DNA from: Sphingobacteriales bacterium
GTDB lineage: Bacteria; Bacteroidota; Bacteroidia; Chitinophagales; Chitinophagaceae
Length of the DNA: 64,000 nt
NCBI GenBank assembly: GCA_016219985.1
Contig: JACRJO010000032.1
Location: 248,001 to 312,000, forward strand
Direction: 5' to 3'
The position numbers and the translations under genes are program-made. The notes under the pieces are model-generated. The model was not told the origin of the DNA and searched no databases. It saw nothing but the letters and a program-made list of their open reading frames with translations. Shown piece after piece: positions 33,404 to 42,979 of the stretch (positions are counted from its first letter, which is position 1; each line of letters begins with the position of its first letter).

Positions 33404-36400
33404 CTACTCACCCGCCTTCAATAGCTGGCTCTCACTATACGCACTGATATCCGGCCGGTACATACACTGTAAACTGGCCGGCCCGTTCATGAAACTTCCT
33501 TCAAAAGCCACCCTCACTTCATAGCTGATGGTATGTTTACCAGCCGGTATAAAATCGGCAAATAAGCGTACCCCATCATCCCGCACTGACCGGTAATGAG
33601 GTATAACACCATATACATATTCGCTGTTCGTTTCCATGGGCTCCAAAGCTGCTGCCCGATGGTCATTGATCAATACATAACGCAGTTCATGATTTGTTTC
33701 GATAGTTAAACTTATCGTTAATTTATCCCCCTGTTTCAATACTGTATTGAGTGATACATTTTCCCAACTGGCTGTTGCCTGGTTGTACCTGCTCACCTGT
33801 TTTCGTATCGTAAGTCCGGGGTGCGGATTTACTTCTTGCGGATTCGCGGTAAAATAATACCAGACCAGGCTGCCTTTTGCTGAACCATTGCCGGATTTAC
33901 TTATACGGACCGATTTCGGTAATATACTGTCAGGCCGGAAAGAAAAACCAGTACCACTCAGCAGGTCATTCGTCACGGTAAGGTTCATATTCCCCAATAC
34001 GGCATTCAATTGTACAGTGGGGTCTTGTATGCCTGTCCCGCTTTTATGCAGCATCTGAATAACGGATGCCGTAGCCCGCGTACTGCTCCAGTGCTGGTCT
34101 TCGCGTGCGGTAACAATCCACTGCATCATCCCCCTGAGTACTTCAGCCTGGTAACCGGTTAGTTCAAATGCTTCGGCCAGCAGGCGCATGGTTTCTTCTG
34201 CCGAGTAAGTAAGTTCATCCTGGTCGGAAAAACCCTTCCAGCGGATACCATGTACCGGGTCTTCCACAGCCTGTTCCCGGATCGACCTGGCCAGGTCCTT
34301 CGCCTGCTGGTATAATGGCATCCCCGTTGTCTTATATTTTGTGGTGACTATGACCAGCAGTGCCTGTTGCGCCAGGGATAAAACGTCATGTTTTTCCCAT
34401 TGATATTTCAGCACCGTATCCACTCCTGCTTTGCCTGCTGAATCCAGCGGGTGATCTTTCAGCCAGTAAGGCCTGGACCAGAGGTATTCAAGGCAACCTT
34501 CCGCTTTATACCCGTTTTGGTTCTTTAAAAAATACTGATCACAAAAACCGGTAAGCTGGCTGATGAATGTCGTGATTTTGTCCCCATTCAGCGGCTGAAG
34601 GCTGAGTAACCCGTTTTCCTGCATCAGTCCGAAACTGCCCAGTACATACTGACTGATCCATGGATTACTCTGGCCGCCAGGGAACCAGCTCAGCCCCTTG
34701 TCCGTATTTTGTAATGCGAGTAATTTGTCCAGGTGTATGGGGATTGCCTTAATTGATTTAGTGGAGTCCAGCACACGGAACAATGCGCCCTGTTCATTGC
34801 TTTTCTGCCGGGTCAATACCAGCCAGGGCATGGAAGCCTGGGGGAAGTCCTCCGGTAATGCCGTTTCTTTTTCAGTGGCAACAGCAACCGCTTGTCTCGC
34901 TTTTTCAAAGGATTGTTGTGCCTCCTTATCTGTACGCATGATACTGACAGCAGTACCCAAAGCCTGGATCTTATTCGTAAGCTGCTCTGCACAATCCCAG
35001 GGGTATTCAGCCAGGTAAGGCAGGGAGTTGAGCAGGGCGGATTGTGGTTTGGACATGATACCCAGGGATGTTCCATACAGTTTTGCATCATGCGCCAATG
35101 AAATCACTTGTATAACAGTATCCTGGCCATTGAACGAAAACGACTGTGATTGCCGTACAAAAAGTTTGGTACCCAGCACCGGCAGTATATGTTCTTCCGC
35201 ATCGGCAAACTGGCTGGAGCGGACAGTTACGACCAGTTTTAGCGGATTGAGTTGTTCCGCAGGCACCCGGATCTCCATGGCCGCATAACCGGTTCCTTTG
35301 GCAGGTATCCTGAAGCGATCGGATCCAGGAAAGCTCAATGAAGCGGACAGGTCTTCTCCCGTCACCACATCCTCAAGTTTGCAGATCACCTGCCCGGTCG
35401 CTTCAGTCGTATCGAGATTACTGATCCGGTGCTTAAGAATCAACCGGTCGCCCTGATACAACACACGGGGAGTGCTGGCCTGTACCATCAGTGGCAGCTG
35501 TGTTTGTAATTTTCTTTCTGCATAAGCAAATTTTGCTTTTTTGGTATGAGCCAGCATCTTCCAGTTCCATTCGGTTACACTTTCAGGCATCGTAAAACTA
35601 AAACTGAAATAACCCTCTCTGTCCGCGTGAATGGAAGGAAAAAAGAAAGCGGTTTCATTAAAATTCTTCCGCGGAGGTACAGGTGGCGGGGGTTCCGGGG
35701 CCGGTAAAATGATTTCTCCCTTTGTACTCAGGATCAGCACCCCGTTTGCAGCTCTTGATCCATAAATAGCAGAAGCATCGGCCCCCTTCAATACCATGCC
35801 TGCCGTGATAAGCGCCGGATCCAGTTTGGAGAGATCGCCTTCATACAGCACCCCATCCAGCACGATCATGGGTTGTGAATAGGCTGCCAGGCTGCTTTGC
35901 CCTCGCAATACGATCTGAACACCGGCGACCCTGCCTTGAAGTGACTTTCTGAGCACTGAACTACCATAACCCACCACCACTACTTCATCCAAACCCCGGC
36001 TGCTGGCCAGGCTCATGCCCGGCATTCTCCTGAATACATTCTCCGCATAGGGACTAACTTCATCTGCAGCTATCCTGTCGAAATCATATGAACCGCTCCG
36101 CCTTCCAAGGCTGTTCCAGGCACCCATTACATTCGTATAATCCAGCGGGTTCAGCCACCATAATGCCGTGGAATGCCCCGGAGAAATAATGACCGACTCA
36201 TAATATGCCGGGCTGACTTCAGGGGAATAATTCATCACCGGATCATTAATCCGGTTATTCCATTCACTGGAAATATTGCGATACCGGTTAGTTACCGGTT
36301 TTTCCCATTTATGCGGTTCCAGCTTGTCCAGCGATGCATCATACATCACCGTCATCAGTTCCGCCACCGCTTTGGGGTTCTTTGTTTTGATGGAAACAGC

Positions 36401-39400
36401 AAATGTTTCTTGGGCGCCGGGCTGCAAACGGCTGCGGTAACGCTCCACTATAACTTCCGGTTCCTCTTCTTTTTTATCATTGACATACACTGTTTCCCTG
36501 AACTGGTATAACTGATTCTCATAAATGATCAACTGGCTGATCAGCACCTGGCTGGAAGCTTCTTTCGGAATTTTCCACTCCCAGCTTTGCAATCCCGCCG
36601 GCTGTATGCCTTCCTGGTATACCCGGGTCACCTCCCCTTTCCTTTTGGCGGTATAATATTGCATTTCCCGGATTACATATATATCTGTACCCGGGAACCC
36701 ATTAAACATCTTTATTTTTTCACCGGGCAAAAAACTATTGAACAGCAACTGGTGAAACTCACCGGATGCATCGGGTAAACGATGTTTTAATTCATCAAAT
36801 ACACTGAAGTCTTTCTCCATTTTTCCTTTAAGCTCCCCGTTTTCCAGGCACAGGGCTTCCAGCCTGTACAAACCAGGTGCCAGCAATGTTGTGTCCAGCT
36901 TCAGTAATTCACCCGCAGCAGGGTTTAATTCAGTTGTACTAATCAGCACCGGATCCTTTTCTACAGGTATAACGATATTATAGGCAGGAAACCATGCGCG
37001 CAGTTCACTGCTATCATAGAGCCAGGTGTCAGCCGGCAACAATACCCGGTCATTCTTCAATGAATCCGAAACTGGTAACCGGTAGATTTTTACCTGCACA
37101 TGCCTGTTTACCATTCCGGCATTCAGGTCTTTGGTGGAGAAACCGATCTTGTTTTCACGGCTCCTGTTTATTTTATCCGGCCCGTTGTATACTATCGTTA
37201 CCGGCCGTGAAGAAACGGTGAGGTTAATCTCTTTTTCATATACTTCACCGGATGGATCATGCGCTTCCGCCTGCAGTGTATAAACAATCCGCCAGTCGGT
37301 ATCCGGTAATTGCAGGGAGGGGGTGAATAAAGGATCCTTTATCCGGATCTGCAACTTTCCTTCTTTGTCTGTAAAACCGCTGGTATCCGCAATGCCCCGG
37401 GAAGAAGACAGTTTCAATTTATCAGTATACCCCGGGATATACCCATTCGCCGTGATCGTGTATTGTACGGGCACATTGTTCAGCGCGGCCCCGGCAAATG
37501 AACGAAGTTTGACGTTAAACTCCAGGGTATCCCCGGGATTAAAAATGCGTACCGGTTTTTCCAGGGTTATTTCGTAGGATGGCCGCTTATATTCTTCCAC
37601 CCGGAAAATTCCGTTATCCCATTTCTTATCAATATAATCCGGGCTGATTTCCCATTCACCCGTAGCCGCACTTAAGGGTATTTTAAAACTCCCGGAGATG
37701 GCACCCAATGCATCCGGTTTGAAATAAACAGAATCAATGGTTTTTCCTAGTGCATCTTCTAGGTAAAGCAAGGGCTCAGATTCTTTCAGCCATTTTTTAT
37801 AGGTATGATTGAATAGGCCACGGCCCATATTCGCCGGATTCATCAGTACCGGTTCCCCGGTACCGGGGTTACGGGTTAGCAGGATCGCCTTATAATAAAC
37901 GGTTTGCCCGGGACGATAGATACTGCGGTCCGTATAGATATGCATCTCCGCATTTTCCTCAAAATACTCTGCCAGGTCCTCATATTCATCTTTGCTGTAT
38001 ACCTCTTCCTCGTCATCTTTTTCTCTTACCCGGATATTATCTGCCAGGAGCGTATCGCCCTGATGACTGATCTCCGCCTCCACAATACGGTCATCCTTCA
38101 ATACCATATAGCCCGGCTTGTTAGTATAATAAAACTGGTAAACCGTACTGTCCAGTCCTTTTTTATTCTTCACAGTAAACTGCGCAGTAACCTGTGCCTC
38201 ATTGACCGGCATTCCGGTTTGCCGGTCCAGTACATAAATCCGGTCCCCGTTTTCGATGGCAGTCAGTCCCGATACCCCGAACCTGATCTGCTTCATTCTT
38301 TTGTTTTCCGGGCCGATGGGCTGGTCAGAGAAAACGATATAATAGGAACCAATGGGCAGGGCATCCAGTTTCAGGTAGCTGATATGCCTGTTATAATCGG
38401 CTGTTGATGGCAATGCCTGCCTCTTATCACGAACAAGCGGTAATGACAGTATCTCTTTAAAATATTGTTCCGGGTTATTGTAAAAGAAACGATACCGGTA
38501 ATTGCATTGAACTATCCGGTAATACAGTGTATCCGTATTCCGGAACCTCAGCTCCCCGAGCAATGGTTTACCCGGAAGGGTATATTCTTCCAGCCTCAAT
38601 TCGGTTTCCGGTTTCCGGAGTTGTTCTTCCATTTTGGTAAGAATATTACGCAGATAGGCAAAACTGTCGAGTGAAGCATAATTATCCCGGAACAATTGCA
38701 TCGCTTTTACCCCATGATAACGCCAGGCGGTATCAAATACACGATTATCTTTTGTCCGGTAGGCATAATAATCGTACCCGAATTCCGGGCAGTATTTCTT
38801 TGCCTGCTGGTTCCAGATCAGGCATAACTGGTAAACCGCATAGGCTTTGACAGGTGTATAAGGAGATTGAATCCGGCTGGAAAGGTATTGTTCGTACTTT
38901 GACAACCATAGGTCATTTTTATTGTATCCAAGCTGGGTCTGCTCAAAACAGAATTTCCGGGCCAGGCTTTCAATAAAATAATAGGTGGAGGGGGCTGCCT
39001 GGTGGTATTCCAACCATTCACTGTAAAGACGTAAAGCGAACCGTTTGCTGCTGTCTGTAAATGAAAAACTGCCGATGCGGCTGATAAATTCATCGGGGCT
39101 ATAGTCAAGCACCGTCGTTCCTTCCGGTGAAAAAGAATTGTCATACGAATAACCATTCCCTTCGAGGTGAATCTGTTCCGAAATAATGATATCATATAAC
39201 TCCGGGCGAAAAAGAAACTGCAGCGGATCGGATGACATCCAGATCATATCGGATACCGGTACTGATCTCAGGTTACGGGCCAGCCTTCCGGCTGTTTCAA
39301 AATGCTCCCGGGCTTGTTGCAGCAGTTCAGTATTGGAAAACGCGGCATAATTGGCCTGCAAATCCTTTCGCTCATAGAGTTTGCGGTTAAATCGCAATCC

Positions 39401-39766
39401 CTTTCGGGTAAACCAGATCAGCCGCCGGGCCATTTGCAGGTGTAAGACCGTTTTAAAATCAGCAGGCAGGGAGGGCAACCCCAGCAGGCTGTCGGCCGTC
39501 CTTGAATTATAGAAAAAGAGGCTGTCTTCGGTGAGCTGGTCACGCATCCTGACCTGGTAATCGATACAACGGGCAGCGGCCATGTAATTTCCCCGTTTAA
39601 GGGCGATGGGAATGAGTGTATCCACCCTGAGAGAAAGGCTTTTCAGGGCTGTCTTTTTTTGAAGGGAGCTGTCTATATCCTTCCAGAGTGAGGAGGAAAA
39701 ATCAACCTGGGCCTGGCTTTGTATACCAACGCAGAGCAGAAGAACCGGAATAAATGACTTGCCCAT
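33404..39766 (-). CDS. Alpha-2-macroglobulin family protein with embedded SusC-type plug module (A2M-2)
   Basis: The 2120-residue paralogue of A2M-1 has the same layout: signal peptide (cleavage likely after QSQA), helical N-terminal region, macroglobulin domains with TDRSIYRPGQTVYY, and a plug-like module at about 1250-1350. The A2M core (KNFNETAFFF, K1367) comes next, then the thioester motif CAEQ (Cys1592) and a C-terminal domain with RAAALEP. The plug part is nearer to a real SusC than in A2M-1: it keeps DEVVVVGYGS (V1262-1265), SLQGRVAGVQIV, PMIVLDGVLYE and ASAIYGSRAANGVLILSTKG. There is no barrel after it. Covalent trapping of proteases is known for A2Ms with an intact thioester; whether this one does so is inferred. 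It is divergent from the PorE-like gene. Confidence 0.88.
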   Translation of the reverse strand: MGKSFIPVLLLCVGIQSQAQVDFSSSLWKDIDSSLQKKTALKSLSLRVDTLIPIALKRGNYMAAARCIDYQVRMRDQLTEDSLFFYNSRTADSLLGLPSLPADFKTVLHLQMARRLIWFTRKGLRFNRKLYERKDLQANYAAFSNTELLQQAREHFETAGRLARNLRSVPVSDMIWMSSDPLQFLFRPELYDIIISEQIHLEGNGYSYDNSFSPEGTTVLDYSPDEFISRIGSFSFTDSSKRFALRLYSEWLEYHQAAPSTYYFIESLARKFCFEQTQLGYNKNDLWLSKYEQYLSSRIQSPYTPVKAYAVYQLCLIWNQQAKKYCPEFGYDYYAYRTKDNRVFDTAWRYHGVKAMQLFRDNYASLDSFAYLRNILTKMEEQLRKPETELRLEEYTLPGKPLLGELRFRNTDTLYYRIVQCNYRYRFFYNNPEQYFKEILSLPLVRDKRQALPSTADYNRHISYLKLDALPIGSYYIVFSDQPIGPENKRMKQIRFGVSGLTAIENGDRIYVLDRQTGMPVNEAQVTAQFTVKNKKGLDSTVYQFYYTNKPGYMVLKDDRIVEAEISHQGDTLLADNIRVREKDDEEEVYSKDEYEDLAEYFEENAEMHIYTDRSIYRPGQTVYYKAILLTRNPGTGEPVLMNPANMGRGLFNHTYKKWLKESEPLLYLEDALGKTIDSVYFKPDALGAISGSFKIPLSAATGEWEISPDYIDKKWDNGIFRVEEYKRPSYEITLEKPVRIFNPGDTLEFNVKLRSFAGAALNNVPVQYTITANGYIPGYTDKLKLSSSRGIADTSGFTDKEGKLQIRIKDPLFTPSLQLPDTDWRIVYTLQAEAHDPSGEVYEKEINLTVSSRPVTIVYNGPDKINRSRENKIGFSTKDLNAGMVNRHVQVKIYRLPVSDSLKNDRVLLPADTWLYDSSELRAWFPAYNIVIPVEKDPVLISTTELNPAAGELLKLDTTLLAPGLYRLEALCLENGELKGKMEKDFSVFDELKHRLPDASGEFHQLLFNSFLPGEKIKMFNGFPGTDIYVIREMQYYTAKRKGEVTRVYQEGIQPAGLQSWEWKIPKEASSQVLISQLIIYENQLYQFRETVYVNDKKEEEPEVIVERYRSRLQPGAQETFAVSIKTKNPKAVAELMTVMYDASLDKLEPHKWEKPVTNRYRNISSEWNNRINDPVMNYSPEVSPAYYESVIISPGHSTALWWLNPLDYTNVMGAWNSLGRRSGSYDFDRIAADEVSPYAENVFRRMPGMSLASSRGLDEVVVVGYGSSVLRKSLQGRVAGVQIVLRGQSSLAAYSQPMIVLDGVLYEGDLSKLDPALITAGMVLKGADASAIYGSRAANGVLILSTKGEIILPAPEPPPPVPPRKNFNETAFFFPSIHADREGYFSFSFTMPESVTEWNWKMLAHTKKAKFAYAERKLQTQLPLMVQASTPRVLYQGDRLILKHRISNLDTTEATGQVICKLEDVVTGEDLSASLSFPGSDRFRIPAKGTGYAAMEIRVPAEQLNPLKLVVTVRSSQFADAEEHILPVLGTKLFVRQSQSFSFNGQDTVIQVISLAHDAKLYGTSLGIMSKPQSALLNSLPYLAEYPWDCAEQLTNKIQALGTAVSIMRTDKEAQQSFEKARQAVAVATEKETALPEDFPQASMPWLVLTRQKSNEQGALFRVLDSTKSIKAIPIHLDKLLALQNTDKGLSWFPGGQSNPWISQYVLGSFGLMQENGLLSLQPLNGDKITTFISQLTGFCDQYFLKNQNGYKAEGCLEYLWSRPYWLKDHPLDSAGKAGVDTVLKYQWEKHDVLSLAQQALLVIVTTKYKTTGMPLYQQAKDLARSIREQAVEDPVHGIRWKGFSDQDELTYSAEETMRLLAEAFELTGYQAEVLRGMMQWIVTAREDQHWSSTRATASVIQMLHKSGTGIQDPTVQLNAVLGNMNLTVTNDLLSGTGFSFRPDSILPKSVRISKSGNGSAKGSLVWYYFTANPQEVNPHPGLTIRKQVSRYNQATASWENVSLNTVLKQGDKLTISLTIETNHELRYVLINDHRAAALEPMETNSEYVYGVIPHYRSVRDDGVRLFADFIPAGKHTISYEVRVAFEGSFMNGPASLQCMYRPDISAYSESQLLKAGE

Positions 39767-39809
39767 AAACAGTTTTTTTTGAGAGATGCCGGTATTGAAA
39801 ATATTACAT

Positions 39810-39827
39810 AAAATTTAGTACAAGGTA
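39810..39827 (-). promoter_or_regulatory. 18-bp upstream element shared by both A2M genes
   Basis: TACCTTGTACTAAATTTT on the minus strand is identical to 3812-3829, but lies 43 bases before the start codon instead of 5. Confidence 0.6.
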
Positions 39828-39876
39828 TTATGACGGGAAAAAGGATTGAGTACCTTTAAACTCTATCAACGGATCC

Positions 39877-41796
39877 ATGAAAAAACTTTTTCTCATCCTT
39901 GTTTATTGTTGCCTGCAGCTTATTTCTTTTTCCCAGCCCTACGACCCGGAAAAAGTAAATAAAAAAGCCCGGCAGCTCTTCGACCAGGCCTATGAGCGGG
40001 CGCAGGATGGCAATACAGCCAATGCGATCGGGTTGTTATTGCAAGCCGTGAAAACGGATGATCAATTTGTGGATGCCTACCTGGCCCTCGGCAACCTGTA
40101 TGGCAACCTGAAGAATTACCGCTCCAGCATCGATAACTACGAAAAAGCCTTTGCGATTGATTCTGGATATACCTTACCCGATAAACTTCCCTACAGCCTC
40201 AACCTCGCCGGGCTCGGTGAATTTGAAAAAGCACTCGCCGCGGTAAATGAATTGCTCGATAAGAAAAAACCTTCCAATCCCCTTACCCTGGAAAATGCCC
40301 TGAAAAGAAAATATTCCTACGAGTTTGCCGTGGACTATGCGAAGAACAACCCGGAAAAGAATTATGTATTTGCCCCGCAGAATATGGGCGACAGCATCAA
40401 CTCCGCCGAGTCCGAATATTTTCCCTGCCTTACGGTGGACGGGAAACAACTGGCCTTTACCCGCAAGCTCGGGGGACATAACGAAGATTTTTTTTACAGC
40501 AATAAAACGGACAGCGGCCGCTGGCGTCTTTCCAGGCCCATGGAAGGCAATGTAAATACGGAACAGAGCGAAGGAGCACAAAATATATCGCAGGACGGCC
40601 AATGGCTGGTCTTTACCGGTTGCTACCGGAAAGACGGGTTGGGCGGCTGTGATCTCTATATTTCCTACAAAACAGAAAATGGCTGGAGCGAGGCGATCAA
40701 TCTCGGGCCCGGTATCAATACGGACCAATGGGATGCCCAGCCCTGCCTCTCCCCTGATAAACGGGAGCTGTATTTTGTCAGCCGGCGTTTCGGTGGCTAT
40801 GGCGGCAGCGATATTTATGTATGCCGGGTAAAGCCCGATGGCAAATGGAGTGAACCGGAAAACCTGGGACCGGGTATCAATAGCCCCGAAGATGAACAAT
40901 GCCCCTTTATTCATGCCGATAACCAGACCCTGTATTTCACCTCCTCCTTCTGGCCGGGTTATGGGGATGAAGATCTTTTTTATGCCAGGCGCCTGCCCCA
41001 TGGCGGATGGACCAAACCGGTCAACCTGGGCTATCCCATCAATACCATTGACCGGGAAGGCACGCTGTTTATTGCTGCGGATGGCAAAACTGCTTACTAT
41101 GCCAGCGACCGGAGTGATTCAAAAGGCGGGCTGGACATTTACAGTTTTGAATTGCGGGAAAATATACGGCCCTTTAAAACGCTTTGGGTAAAAGGGAAGG
41201 TATTTGACAGGAAAACAAATGCCGGTTTAGCCTCCACAGTTGAATTGATTGACCTGGCGACCCGGGAACCCGTGACACTTGTTGAGACCAACCCGGACGG
41301 CGAATACCTGATCACCTTACCGGTAGGGAAAGACTACGCTTTCAATGTAAACCGGAAGGGCTACCTGTTTTATTCCGATCATTATTCGTTCCGGGAAAGC
41401 AACCCCGACTCCACCTATGAAAAAAACATCGGCCTGCAACCCATTGAAGCCAATGCCAGCATTGTACTGAAGAATATTTTCTTTGATGTAAATAAAGCTG
41501 ATCTCAAACCCGAATCCCAAACCGAGCTGGACCTGCTGGTGCAACTGCTGCTGGATAACCCCACCGTAAAAATCGAGATCAGCGGCCATACTGATAATGT
41601 GGGCAAACCCGCCGATAACCTGGTCCTGAGCAATAACCGGGCAAAATCCGTGGTCAGCTACCTGGTCAGCAAAAAAATTCCCGTTCAGCGCCTGGTCGCC
41701 AGGGGCTATGGGGAAACCATGCCTGTAGCTGATAATACCACCGATGCGGGCAGGTCCCGGAACAGGAGAACGGAATTAAGGGTGGTCAGCCGGTAA
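39877..41796 (+). CDS. PorE-like OmpA family protein (TPR, PD40 beta-propeller, regulatory domain, OmpA)
   Basis: The 639-residue protein has a signal peptide (MKKLFLILVYCCLQLISFSQ), TPR repeats (about 25-130), WD40-like PD40 repeats (about 165-405, with several D-IYVCRVKPDGKWSEPENLGPGIN-like units), a carboxypeptidase-regulatory-like domain (about 430-510) and a C-terminal OmpA peptidoglycan-binding domain (about 525-639, GHTDNVG and LSNNRAKSV). This order is that of PorE, which links the T9SS to peptidoglycan in Porphyromonas gingivalis. Many similar OmpA proteins exist in Bacteroidota, so the PorE role is likely but not certain. No lipobox is seen, unlike classical PorE. Confidence 0.82.
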   Translation: MKKLFLILVYCCLQLISFSQPYDPEKVNKKARQLFDQAYERAQDGNTANAIGLLLQAVKTDDQFVDAYLALGNLYGNLKNYRSSIDNYEKAFAIDSGYTLPDKLPYSLNLAGLGEFEKALAAVNELLDKKKPSNPLTLENALKRKYSYEFAVDYAKNNPEKNYVFAPQNMGDSINSAESEYFPCLTVDGKQLAFTRKLGGHNEDFFYSNKTDSGRWRLSRPMEGNVNTEQSEGAQNISQDGQWLVFTGCYRKDGLGGCDLYISYKTENGWSEAINLGPGINTDQWDAQPCLSPDKRELYFVSRRFGGYGGSDIYVCRVKPDGKWSEPENLGPGINSPEDEQCPFIHADNQTLYFTSSFWPGYGDEDLFYARRLPHGGWTKPVNLGYPINTIDREGTLFIAADGKTAYYASDRSDSKGGLDIYSFELRENIRPFKTLWVKGKVFDRKTNAGLASTVELIDLATREPVTLVETNPDGEYLITLPVGKDYAFNVNRKGYLFYSDHYSFRESNPDSTYEKNIGLQPIEANASIVLKNIFFDVNKADLKPESQTELDLLVQLLLDNPTVKIEISGHTDNVGKPADNLVLSNNRAKSVVSYLVSKKIPVQRLVARGYGETMPVADNTTDAGRSRNRRTELRVVSR

Positions 41797-41814
41797 TTTT
41801 TCCCCCCGTCCTCC

Positions 41815-41822
41815 TATATTTG
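41815..41822 (+). promoter_or_regulatory. -7 promoter box for dprA
   Basis: TATATTTG is an exact TAnnTTTG match, 17 bases before the dprA ATG. Confidence 0.55.
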
Positions 41823-41839
41823 GGCCAGACTTTATCCTT

Positions 41840-42946
41840 ATGCATCCTGACCTGCTCTACCAGCTGGCGCTGACGATGGTGCCGAATATCGGTCCCGTAC
41901 AAGCGAAAATTCTGCTGCAGCATTGCGAAGCCGAAGAGATCTTCCATGCAAAGAAATCCTTCCTGGAAAAGATCGAAGGGATCGGGCCTGTCCGGGCGGA
42001 ATCCATTCAGCAGTTTCATAATTTCCACCTTGCCGAGGAAGAGATAAAATGGATGGAGAAGTACAAGATCCGGGCGCTTTTTCTTACCGATGATGCCTAC
42101 CCGAAACGCCTGCTGAATTGTTACGACCCGCCCACCCTTCTTTTCGTCAAAGGAGAAGCAGACCTGAACGCATCCCGGATCCTGTCCGTCATCGGCACCA
42201 GGAGCCATACCGAATACGGCCGGCAGCAAACAGAACAGCTGGTAAAGGAACTGGCCGCCGCAAGGGTAACCATTGTCAGCGGACTGGCCTACGGGGTGGA
42301 TGCCCTCGCCCATAAAGCAGCCCTGCGAAATGAGCTGCCCACCATCGGGGTACTGGCGCACGGGCTCGACCAGGTTTACCCGCCTGAACACGGCGGCCTG
42401 GCTAAAGACATGATAAAAAATAGCGGGGGAATACTGAGTGAATTCCGTTGTAATGTAAAGCCCGATAAACATAATTTTCCCAGCCGGAACCGGATCGTGG
42501 CCGGAATGGCCGACGCTACGGTTGTGATAGAGACAGGAATAAAAGGAGGCAGCATGATCACTGCTGAACTGGCCAATAATTACAACAAAGATGTGTTTGC
42601 ATTACCGGGAAAACTAACCGATCCCAAAAGTGCCGGCTGTAACCAGCTGATCAAAACCAATAAAGCAGCCTTGCTGACGGATGTTCCGGAACTCATCGAA
42701 ATGCTGGGATGGGGAGAACAGGCAAAGGGGAAAACAGGCAGGAACAGGCAGCGGGAATTATTCATTGAACTCAGCCCGGAAGAGAGGACCATTACAGAAA
42801 TATTGAATGTGAATACCCCCTTGCATATTGACGAAATCAATCTCCGGAGCGGCCTTAGCAGCAGTGTGGTGGCCGGGGCTCTTCTTAACTTAGAATTACA
42901 AAGCCTGGTGCTATCTTTGCCCGGCAAGCAATACCGGCTCGTTTGA
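41840..42946 (+). CDS. dprA: DNA-processing protein DprA
   Basis: DprA binds incoming single-stranded DNA and loads RecA during natural transformation; it is also kept in bacteria not known to be competent. The 368-residue protein has an N-terminal helical region with helix-hairpin-helix traits, the Rossmann-like core with SVIGTRSHTEYGRQ, VSGLAYGVDALAHKAAL, the LAHGLDQVYPPEH motif and NFPSRNRIVAGMADATVVIE. A winged-helix-like C-terminal domain ends the protein. The last bases of the gene contain a consensus promoter box for the following gene. Confidence 0.95.
   Translation: MHPDLLYQLALTMVPNIGPVQAKILLQHCEAEEIFHAKKSFLEKIEGIGPVRAESIQQFHNFHLAEEEIKWMEKYKIRALFLTDDAYPKRLLNCYDPPTLLFVKGEADLNASRILSVIGTRSHTEYGRQQTEQLVKELAAARVTIVSGLAYGVDALAHKAALRNELPTIGVLAHGLDQVYPPEHGGLAKDMIKNSGGILSEFRCNVKPDKHNFPSRNRIVAGMADATVVIETGIKGGSMITAELANNYNKDVFALPGKLTDPKSAGCNQLIKTNKAALLTDVPELIEMLGWGEQAKGKTGRNRQRELFIELSPEERTITEILNVNTPLHIDEINLRSGLSSSVVAGALLNLELQSLVLSLPGKQYRLV
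42912..42919 (+). promoter_or_regulatory. -7 promoter box inside the end of dprA
   Basis: TATCTTTG, an exact match, lies in the last codons of dprA, about 60 bases before the start of the T9SS cargo gene. Confidence 0.5.
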
Positions 42947-42979
42947 ATACACGCAACGTTTGGCCCTGTTGATTTGTCT

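Noticed and set aside
39730..39740. Lipobox in A2M-2 (Cys in the signal peptide)
   Set aside because: The cysteine lies inside the hydrophobic core (PVLLLCVG) and not in a lipobox; a normal signal-peptidase site (QSQA) follows.
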